Positions 14,938 to 23,700 of a stretch of DNA of 29,548 nucleotides are shown one piece after another. The notes below the pieces were generated by a model. That model was not told the DNA's origin. It searched no databases and saw only the letters and a list, made by a program, of their open reading frames with translations. The translations under genes were made by a program, and so were the position numbers. Source of the DNA: Pseudomonadota bacterium (lineage in GTDB: Bacteria; Desulfobacterota; JADFVX01); NCBI GenBank assembly GCA_015222555.1, contig JADFVM010000010.1, positions 1 through 29,548 on the forward strand, given 5' to 3'. Numbering within the stretch: position 1 is the stretch's first letter; each line of letters begins with the position of its first letter.

Positions 14938-17900
14938 CTATCCTCCGGCTTTTCCTTCTTCCTTTGGCGTAATTACAACTTCAGAGCCGTTACTGTTACC
15001 GTTGACAGTCTGCTTGTACATCATTTCAGCATAGGCCGCCGGCTGAATAAAGCGGCCGGGAATGGTTGCCCGGCTACGGAAATAAAAATGATAGGTTCCT
15101 TTGGGCAGACTGTTATAGTAATAGGCCATCTGGTCATCAAGATAGGCAACATAGGCGGGCGCCATTGTCAATTGTCCAGCGGTCTGTGCCTCGGGGGGCG
15201 CCGTTGCCAGCGCAGGATTGAGTGGCTCCATGCCGGCGGCCATTGGAACGACAATGGCTACATAGTGCCGGTTGTCGGGGTTAACGACTTCAATATGCTC
15301 CTCGATGATATCACCCACCGACAAATCAACACGCATACCCGGTTTGTCCAGTTTGATTTTTTCAGAAGGCAGGTCGCCTTCCTTGATTCTCTGCATTTCC
15401 CTGGCAACCACAAATCCGTTTGCAACGCTGGAGACTTTACTCCCCTCTTCAGAAGGCATATAGCTTGAAACAGTACGCACAACAAGGGGCTTTGTGCCTT
15501 TTGACGCGGCTGAAGATATCTGGATTTCTCCGGCAAAGTTGCTGAAGAGGTGTTGAATGGAATTCCGGCCGCCAATTGAAAGTCTTTTGGATGTTTGGCC
15601 CATCCTGATCTCTACAGCTTGCTGAGCTGATCCTGTTGGTGAAGAGATAAATTCTGTTAAAGCCAGCAATGCGGCTGCATTGGTATTCGTGTTGCCCCAA
15701 CCGTCACCCTGACCAAGCGTAACGAGAGCATCGAGAAGCAACTTCTTTCTTTCCTCTTCACCTTTCATCACAGAGACAGCTCTCATCACCTCGCTTATTG
15801 TTCTCGTTTCTGACGGCAGAATAAGCGCATTTCTGGCCGAGGCCTGTTTCTGAAGGCCGCCGTAGACTTCCTTCCCCTGATAGAGCCTGATGACGATGCC
15901 GTCCCATATTTTACTTGTCAAGGCCCTTAATGTGGACGTTTCGGGGCTGTCGGAACGGCTGAGGGCATAGCTGACCTGCGCCAGACTCTCAAGGTTAAGA
16001 TAATTGGATTTCCTTGCCAGCTCGGCGGCGTAACCACTGTCCAGCATTCCCGCCGATGCCAGCGCCGTCAGTGCCCAGGTCCGTTCAGCGTATGATTCTC
16101 CTCGAATGTAGTAGGAATAATCGGAACGCAGTGACTGCTGAAGGGAGGTAGTCAATCTATCAAGCAGCTTTTCGTCAATCTGGAAACCGGCGTTTCGTGC
16201 CTCTACCATAAACTGAACAACCCAGGCTGTCAGTGATACGTAACCTGTTGATCCCGGCCAATAGGCGGCAAGTCCATTATTATCGACGACCGACTCTATC
16301 CATTCCAGTGTATCGTTGACTGCCTTTTCAAGCTCGGTTTCATCGCTTTCTTCATAGAGCATCTCCATAAAGCGTTTCGACGCAATATGGGCGCGGGCTC
16401 GGCTGACACGCTGTTCCGTACAGCCATGGGGGTAGTTCATGAGATAGCTCAGACCTGCCGCCATGCGCACAAGCGCCGGTTCGTTAGCCAAAAGCAGGGA
16501 TCTCTTTAATGTTCCGGGTCGTGCCGGTTCCTTAATTGCAGGAAGCGTTAAAGTGCTTCCCGGCTTTAGTTCTCTCATATCCAAGAATGACACAGCTTTA
16601 CGGTCAGGTTGAATCGGCAGGGAGACGGAGAAGGCATCTTTCGCTTTATCAGCTTTTCTTTCTACACCAATGGTGATTGCTACAGTCTTTAGCCTGCCTT
16701 TGTCCTCCACTTTTTCTTCCGGCGTCGGTACGGTAAGCTCGTAGTCTATTCGCATGGCGCGATTCGGTACCCATTCAAATGTCTTTCCGGCCTCGCCCTT
16801 GAGTTCCAGACCGTCGAGGCGGATGGCTGACTTTCCCGGTCCGCCTTCGCCCTCAACAATACGACCGATGGCGGTGGCTGTAAAACTGTCGCCGGGTCGG
16901 ACAAAGCGCGGCAGTGAGGGTTGAACGATGACGGGCAGCCGCACAGACAGGTGTCCTTTTGCAAAACCGAAGCGGTCAGGACCACTTATTACCTTGGCCC
17001 GCAGTTTGAAATTTGTCAGATTGTCAGGGAGCTTGACCTTGAGAGTCACCTTTCCCTCCTTGCCTATAACAATGACGGGATTGTAGTAGGGAACGGGCTG
17101 GAAGTTCTTCCTGATCGTCACATTGTCAAGCAGTGCGGCACTTTCTTTAAACTCATCATAACCGCCGCCCGGATCCTCCTGGAAGGGGAGATAACCCAGA
17201 GAGAGGTTTCGTGTGTCATGAAGGGAGATGAGAGAATTGCGATTAACGATAAAGTCCGGCAGAATGGCAAGGCGCTGTTCTTTTCCCAAGGCGAGTACCG
17301 CCTGGTCTACAAGCCAGAGCGTTGCTTCTCCGCTTAAAGGATTCCCTTTATCGTCCTTCAGAGTTATTGTCACATCAACTTCATCGCCCGGTTGAGCTTT
17401 AGGAGGATAGGCAAGATCAACGTCTACCCTGTTTTTGACAGGGCTCACTTCGACCCATTTTGTGGCTGCAAGTGTGGCTGGTTTTCCAAGGTCAAGACTG
17501 CTGCCTGACAGGGGTTTAGCTGTTTTAACACGGCCACGCATGAGGACGAAATGGACGGGCAGGCGGGGCATGTAATTCTTTTTTATCTGAAGCCCAAAAG
17601 TTCCCGATCCATTTGTGATATTTACCCATTGATAAATGTTGTTTCCATCAGGCTCCTCAATCACGACAAGCGCCCTGGCGCGCTGAAAGGGACTTTCCAG
17701 GATCAGGTTAGCCTTTTCACCCGGTGCATATTCCTTCTTATCTGTTGTAACAGTGAAAACCTGTGTCGGAGGCCGTGACCAGGTGACAGGTTTATCACCG
17801 CCGGCAAAGAGGTCTACCTTGACTACCTGGGTGCGGCCGAGCTTGTCGCGAGATTCAATCTCAACGATATAAACCCCTGCCCCGTCAATGGGAAGCTTAA

Positions 17901-20769
17901 GCTTCAGCGGTTTTTCTTTACTCGTCACATTGAGTTGAGAGATTTCCTCATCGACGACTTCTGTTACATATTTTGCTTCACCCTGAGAAAAATCACTTGC
18001 CCGAAGGTGGGAATGCCACTGTCTTTGTAAAAGCCTCACTTTTACGGGATGTCCCTGGAGAAGATTCCCTTCAGGCCCTACAACGACTATTTCCGGCTCT
18101 ATCTTATCTGCCCGCTCAATATATCTTGGGACCTTGATCCCCAGAACGAAGGGGGGCAATGCCAAAACCTGATGAGTATTGCTTACCGTCTGGTCATCAG
18201 CGCCAACAACGGTTGCTTCAACAACGTAGCGGCGGGGTTGGGCCGTCGCTTCAATGGTGGGATCGATTATGATTCGGTCAGCCCCTTCTTCATCAGTCTT
18301 TTTCTCCTTATGTATGGCAGGAGTGGCGCTGAACCTTCCCTGATTAGAGAAACGGGCATCGGTGGAGTAGATGAATCCCTTTAGTTTTTTTGGCGCCCAT
18401 GTATAGGGAAACTGGGTTACTCGCCACCGTATCGGTCGGTCTGCCACAAGGCCCCCGGCATAGTATTTTGCCGTCATGAGGATTTCAAAAGTTTCATCAA
18501 GGTTGGCAGTCTGAGGGCCGTTCAGGTTGACTTCAAACTTGGGAAGGCGATAACTCTCTTTGCTGAAATGAACTGAACCACACCGCATCTTATTGTATTC
18601 GAAGTGAGCCCGGTAACTCCCTGTGGGAAGACTCTCCTCTTCAAACTTATGATAAAAACTTCCCATATCAGTTATCTCTTCAGGGTATCGCCATTCAAGA
18701 TCACCGGGACCATTGATAACAAGGGTGCCTTTCCCCGTCAGCGTCTGCAGCTCACCCATCCTGTGTTCTCGGATGTATCCCTTGATATGCACTGGTTCAT
18801 CGGGCCTGTAAACGGGGCGTTCAGAAAAAATGTGGCAGATATTTTTGTAGGATTTAGCCGGATCATAGAGTGACTCCTGGGTCCATTGAAGCCATGTTTT
18901 CCTGCTTTCACTCCAGATGTTGTTGGCAAACTTTTCCGGTGCTCGTGTAGGATCAAGAACAAGAATGTCATCACCTTTTGTAACAACGATCCTCCGCACG
19001 GAATAGTACCCCCGTTGATAGTTACGACCCGCTGCTTTCCAATTAAGCTGACCATTGGCGTTGGTTGTGGCCGACATAATTTCGACCCATTTATTGTTAT
19101 GTGACCCCTCGATCCTGACTTCAGCATCGCTGACGGGTGTGCCCGATGAAAGTGAGGTCACCACAAACTTTACGTTTCCGGCTTCCTCTACCGTTGTCAG
19201 GGTGAGATCCGTTACCTGAATCCGTATCCATACACGGTCGTTTCCACTGTCAAGTTTTCGCATGCCCACCAGGTAGGTCCCGGGTTTAGCTTTACCGCTT
19301 ATCCGCGTCAAATAGGGGCGGAGGTCCAGACCAAACTTGGCCGTCCTTCCTCCTTTGCGAAGGGGGAGCGGTACAAGTTCAGATAGGCTCGGCGAGCCCA
19401 ATGCTTTAATATGTCTCGCAAGCTCGTATGAGGATATGTAGCGGTTTGATTGTGTAAATGGCCTGGCTTCTTCTCCCGGTGCAGGCGGGCGCTTTGCTTC
19501 ATTTACTACAATCGGTGTGTCAGGGAATGGCCACAAGGAACGGTTTAAAGGCTCAATAGGGTATATGCGCAAGTCAAGGCGCTCAAAACCACGGCCTTCC
19601 AGAGGGACCATTTGGGGACCGTACCGTTCAATCACTCCCTGGCTTGTTTCCCAGCGTAAAAAACTGGATTGACTGGGAAAATAGAAAAAGCCACTGCTGT
19701 TTCCCTTTGTTTGCAGAGGACGACCCTTCATGTCCTGCACATTAGAAGGTGTAAGGCTGACCTGGTACAAAGTGTCGGCATCAAAACTGCCATAAATTGA
19801 AAGTGTATCGCCAGCTGTTTTGAAGCTAAGATCACCTACTGAAGGGGTAAATCTGACGAGGTTACGAGCCTCTACCGGGCCCACCTCAGCGAGGTTAGAG
19901 GAAAAACGAACCTGAAGCGCTCTATGTCTGGATGAGCACTGTACCGCCTGTTCTTTAGAATAACTTACACCCTCCGTGGTGACAGGATAATGCTGATTAT
20001 TACAACCAAAATGGGTGATCTGAAATGGCTCAGCCGTTGAAAAACTGATTTTCTGGAAGGCCTCGTCAACTTTATCTTCTAATGATAAACGTAAATGAAG
20101 CGTGACATGGGTACTTCCCGGGATGGGTTCGTGAAATATGATGACATAACTGGCATTGTCAGAGCGGTTACTGCGTTCAAGGATTTTGATATCAAAATCA
20201 TCGGCAGCGAGCCAACGGGACTGGTCGGCATCAACACCGGGTAATGGTCTTAGCTCAACGGTCAGCATCCGGGCCAGAACAGTCGGATTGACCGGTTCGG
20301 GAAATGTCAAGGTGAGGCTCTCAACGGGATCGAGATCCCTTGACATGTTTGCAGGCAGAGTTTTGACCGGCGCCGACATGAGAGTAACAAGTTCGGTGTC
20401 GCGATTTTGAAATCGCCATTTAAAGCGGGTTAAAGGCGGCCATGGCTCGGAAGGACGGAATTGCAGCGTTTTTGTGTCAAGCCAGGTGAAAGCACCTGGA
20501 TGGAGCGGAGACATTTTTACATAAGCTTCGGCCCGATCTTCAGATCCTCCCCCGGCGGGGCCGGTGTCACGGCTGAAGAAGAGGGTGACAGGATCCCATC
20601 TGCGGAGAAACTTATCCGGTACGATGGTTGTATCGACGGGACGTTTCAGGTTGGCCACCCCCATGTCTGCCTCTACAGAGGGTGTAAACAGCCCTGCAGC
20701 AAGAAATAAAATAAAGAAAAAAGATCGAAGAAATCTTTTGTTCATATCCCGGCTCTTACTTCTCAGCAT
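14938..20769 (-). CDS. Bacterial alpha-2-macroglobulin, YfhM type (periplasmic protease trap)
   Basis: 1943 aa from ATG 20769, chosen because GGAAGGA lies 8 bases upstream and the start falls 4 bases after the upstream gene; ATG 20745 (MNKRFLRSFF) is an alternative and 20811 would overlap. A2Ms trap proteases by covalent thioester capture after bait cleavage. Numbered from 20811: Sec signal peptide to about 48, MG domains, the MG2 hallmark SERPVYRPDEPVHIKGYIRE (about 662-681), a probable bait region about 1185-1228 (low-complexity, after LPDFIVNRN), the A2M domain from about 1230, and the thioester domain with HGCTEQR (C1464, Q1467), so the thioester pair is intact although the usual Leu is Thr. 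The C-terminal domain has the family-type ATIPGRFIQPAAYAEMMY. There is no lipobox cysteine, so unlike E. coli YfhM it should be soluble in the periplasm. It is larger than YfhM (about 1650 aa). PbpC follows after 7 bases. Confidence 0.93.
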   Translation of the reverse strand: MLRSKSRDMNKRFLRSFFFILFLAAGLFTPSVEADMGVANLKRPVDTTIVPDKFLRRWDPVTLFFSRDTGPAGGGSEDRAEAYVKMSPLHPGAFTWLDTKTLQFRPSEPWPPLTRFKWRFQNRDTELVTLMSAPVKTLPANMSRDLDPVESLTLTFPEPVNPTVLARMLTVELRPLPGVDADQSRWLAADDFDIKILERSNRSDNASYVIIFHEPIPGSTHVTLHLRLSLEDKVDEAFQKISFSTAEPFQITHFGCNNQHYPVTTEGVSYSKEQAVQCSSRHRALQVRFSSNLAEVGPVEARNLVRFTPSVGDLSFKTAGDTLSIYGSFDADTLYQVSLTPSNVQDMKGRPLQTKGNSSGFFYFPSQSSFLRWETSQGVIERYGPQMVPLEGRGFERLDLRIYPIEPLNRSLWPFPDTPIVVNEAKRPPAPGEEARPFTQSNRYISSYELARHIKALGSPSLSELVPLPLRKGGRTAKFGLDLRPYLTRISGKAKPGTYLVGMRKLDSGNDRVWIRIQVTDLTLTTVEEAGNVKFVVTSLSSGTPVSDAEVRIEGSHNNKWVEIMSATTNANGQLNWKAAGRNYQRGYYSVRRIVVTKGDDILVLDPTRAPEKFANNIWSESRKTWLQWTQESLYDPAKSYKNICHIFSERPVYRPDEPVHIKGYIREHRMGELQTLTGKGTLVINGPGDLEWRYPEEITDMGSFYHKFEEESLPTGSYRAHFEYNKMRCGSVHFSKESYRLPKFEVNLNGPQTANLDETFEILMTAKYYAGGLVADRPIRWRVTQFPYTWAPKKLKGFIYSTDARFSNQGRFSATPAIHKEKKTDEEGADRIIIDPTIEATAQPRRYVVEATVVGADDQTVSNTHQVLALPPFVLGIKVPRYIERADKIEPEIVVVGPEGNLLQGHPVKVRLLQRQWHSHLRASDFSQGEAKYVTEVVDEEISQLNVTSKEKPLKLKLPIDGAGVYIVEIESRDKLGRTQVVKVDLFAGGDKPVTWSRPPTQVFTVTTDKKEYAPGEKANLILESPFQRARALVVIEEPDGNNIYQWVNITNGSGTFGLQIKKNYMPRLPVHFVLMRGRVKTAKPLSGSSLDLGKPATLAATKWVEVSPVKNRVDVDLAYPPKAQPGDEVDVTITLKDDKGNPLSGEATLWLVDQAVLALGKEQRLAILPDFIVNRNSLISLHDTRNLSLGYLPFQEDPGGGYDEFKESAALLDNVTIRKNFQPVPYYNPVIVIGKEGKVTLKVKLPDNLTNFKLRAKVISGPDRFGFAKGHLSVRLPVIVQPSLPRFVRPGDSFTATAIGRIVEGEGGPGKSAIRLDGLELKGEAGKTFEWVPNRAMRIDYELTVPTPEEKVEDKGRLKTVAITIGVERKADKAKDAFSVSLPIQPDRKAVSFLDMRELKPGSTLTLPAIKEPARPGTLKRSLLLANEPALVRMAAGLSYLMNYPHGCTEQRVSRARAHIASKRFMEMLYEESDETELEKAVNDTLEWIESVVDNNGLAAYWPGSTGYVSLTAWVVQFMVEARNAGFQIDEKLLDRLTTSLQQSLRSDYSYYIRGESYAERTWALTALASAGMLDSGYAAELARKSNYLNLESLAQVSYALSRSDSPETSTLRALTSKIWDGIVIRLYQGKEVYGGLQKQASARNALILPSETRTISEVMRAVSVMKGEEERKKLLLDALVTLGQGDGWGNTNTNAAALLALTEFISSPTGSAQQAVEIRMGQTSKRLSIGGRNSIQHLFSNFAGEIQISSAASKGTKPLVVRTVSSYMPSEEGSKVSSVANGFVVAREMQRIKEGDLPSEKIKLDKPGMRVDLSVGDIIEEHIEVVNPDNRHYVAIVVPMAAGMEPLNPALATAPPEAQTAGQLTMAPAYVAYLDDQMAYYYNSLPKGTYHFYFRSRATIPGRFIQPAAYAEMMYKQTVNGNSNGSEVVITPKEEGKAGG

Positions 20770-20773
20770 ATCA

Positions 20774-23700
20774 TTATTCCTTCCCTTTGCCTTTGAGGCC
20801 TGCCAGATCAAGGTATTTACGAATTATTTTGTCCGGTGGGCCGGTGGCTGGTGGTTTTGTCCCTACCACTGCCGCCTGGATTTCAACAGGTATACCATCA
20901 GGTGGAGAATCAACAGCCATGATATATTTCCCCGGGGTAAGCCTGTGCATTTGTACAACGCCATTTCCAATGACATGACCGCTTTCGTCTAAAAGACGGC
21001 AGTTAACCATATCGGCCGACGCCTTGACTCCAATACCGACTGACCCTTCTCTGGTAATGTCAAAAGTAAAGAGTCTTGTTGCTCCTGGTGGCAGCATTAC
21101 AGGAGGGCCAAGCCCTTCTTCAACACTCATCATATCGGTAGTAACAACTTCAGCCAACCCTGACATCCTCTCCGAAGTTGCAGAATAAAGGGTGACAGTG
21201 GAAAGCCCTTCAGGGAGATAAATATTGAGATTGGCTCCCTGAGGAAACAGTTCTATTCTTGGAGCAGCGGTGCCTGTGCTAATATGAGCAATGACCGGGA
21301 CATTGCTCTTCATGCTCAGCATGGAGGCCTTATCCCTGTTGAATTTCATGACAGTCGCTTCTCCCTTAAGCGTGACTGTTTCGGGAGGATCTACACGTGT
21401 CACATGAGTGTACCTTTCTGTCTGCCCGATATCATAGGCATCATTTGAAATGAGCGCCAGCAACAGGCCCGGTCCATGCTTGATGGCAATGTTTGCACCC
21501 TCTTCTATAGTTAATGATTTTCCTCTTTTAATCTCACCCTTTCTTTCTATTATCGTTGCCTCGCTATCTTCGCCAAAAATATGAAGTTTGAGAAGTCGAT
21601 CCTTCGTGTTTCCCCTCTCCCGGAAGTCTAAATGCAAATAACCATTACTGGAGAAATATCGTTTGAGTAAGGCGCCATTCTCTATATTGCCGCTCAACTG
21701 GTCAGGATCGGAGGAAATCACTTCAAAACCGGCAGTCGCATCATTTTCTACAGTATGGAAAAGCAAAAGGGTGTCTGCCTGACTGTCTATTACTTCAACA
21801 CTATTTTGACTGCCAGACCATATGGTTTTAATTACATCATCCCCTTTGCTGATTACGGCTGCTGTAGACTCCGGCAGTGTCAACCTGATCTGCTTATGGC
21901 CGGAAGGGAGCCCATATCTGCGGGCAATCTTTCCTTTCAGGCTGGCATCCTTCAATCCCCAGCCGATTTTTTCTTCAACCGGTTTTTTAAAGCCATATTG
22001 GCGTAAAGTTACAGAAAAAGGATTACTATGATTGCCTGCATCCCATAAGCTTATTGCACGAATTTCACTGCCCCTGCCTACAGTGATTGCCGAGCGGTTC
22101 CTGACGCCTGTTTTGTTGACATTTTTATCTGCATTGTCCTTTTCACCAATAATAGCAATTCCAGGTTGACCAATCTTTGCTTCGACAAAGATTAGGTGAA
22201 GTTGATCTTTCTCAGAGGCGCTGTTAATAACAATCGGTTTCTCTCCCGAAATTGTGCACTGAAGGTCTTTGCCCTCTTTCAAGCTCATCCGGTCAGCCCG
22301 AAGGATAGTTTGAACTTTATCTGACAGTTCATCTATTAACCAGATGGCCTCTTTGTTGCCTGCAATGAATCCATCAGTCCCGGCCTTAAGTTGCTGTCCA
22401 CGCTCGGTGGCCCACAGGAGTGTATTGGACTGCCTTTTTACTTTGAACAAGCCAGGTGAATCTAACTTCACAGATGTAATGCCCAGGGGAGGGCTTACTC
22501 CATCAATGGGTATAAGAGTAATTCCTCTGCCCGTAAATTGTTGTTCCGGAACGCTTGGTGTCGTCAAGGACATGGCTTGAAGGCTGATATTGCCATTCCG
22601 GCGGTCAATAGACCCTACACGAAGACGATATTTAGAACCTCTTCTCTCTTTATTATTCTTCAGGACTATTGCCAGTCGGGGATTTTTCCCTGTAGAGGAT
22701 CCTATGGTAATCCACTTTCCTGATTTCATCCTTTCTACAGCTATAGCCGTACTATCCGTTGAGTTCGTGGTAAATAGCAGGATGTTATCCTTTCCATTTA
22801 GCTCTAGAGGAAAATAATGAAGCGAGGTGTCTTTAATCCTGAGTTTTGCAGGCAGGGAGAGTGATGATTCCCTTACTTCATCGGGGAGAAACATGGAAAC
22901 CGTTGTTGATGCTGACGCCGTCCCGACGGGTTCGACGAGTAGTCGGTATTTCCCTTTGTCCAATTTTTTTACTATATGGAAATTCCAGTCATCGGGCCTG
23001 TCGTCATTCTGTGCCAGTAACACACCGCTGTCATCATATAGACGTGCTCGTACATCCTTATCCCCAAAGGAACTGAGTTCTATAAGTTCACTTGATCCTA
23101 CCGCGACAGTTAATTCAGCTGGAATCTGGATAGAACGTTTTTGGCCTGCCATTAGATCATTTGCTGACACCCTCAAACTGTAGTCAAACAGATTATTGGG
23201 ACGAATACTCTTAATCTTAAGGCTGTATTGCCCGGCTTTCAAAATTCCTCGCCATTTCTCTCTTCCTGTAAATATAGAGATTTGTTTGCTTTTACTTGAA
23301 GCGTCGAAATGAAAGAGTTCCGCCCCCATTTCATCGCTCAGGTCGATGTTGACGTCAACAGAGGCAGGAATAGCAAAGAGCCACTCATCGGGAAGTCGCT
23401 CCTTGTCTTCTTCCGGTTCTATCCATTGATGCCTGACTCTTTCATTCAGTGCAATATCATGAGCCCCGTGGCCTTTTCGAATTGTTTTTTCAGGCACTTT
23501 ATTCAGTATAGTAACAATACGTGCCTCTACCGGTTGGGGCAGGACGACCAGTTTGTAGCTGCCTGGTGCAAGTTCTCTTGAGAGATTTGCCACATGTCCC
23601 GGCCTTATGACAGGCCAGCCTTCTGAATCTTCCAGACGAATACGGAAATTGCGGTTTAGCCCCAGAGATTTAAGATTATATTGACCTTCTTCCCCGATAT

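Noticed and set aside
14719..15468. A 249-codon open frame on the plus strand across the pbpC/A2M junction
   Set aside because: It lies antisense to two conserved genes, crosses their boundary, shows no domain resemblance and has a Cys/His/Arg-rich composition typical of antisense shadow frames.
16921..17337. A 138-codon plus-strand frame inside the A2M gene
   Set aside because: Antisense to the conserved macroglobulin region with no motif or ribosome site of its own.
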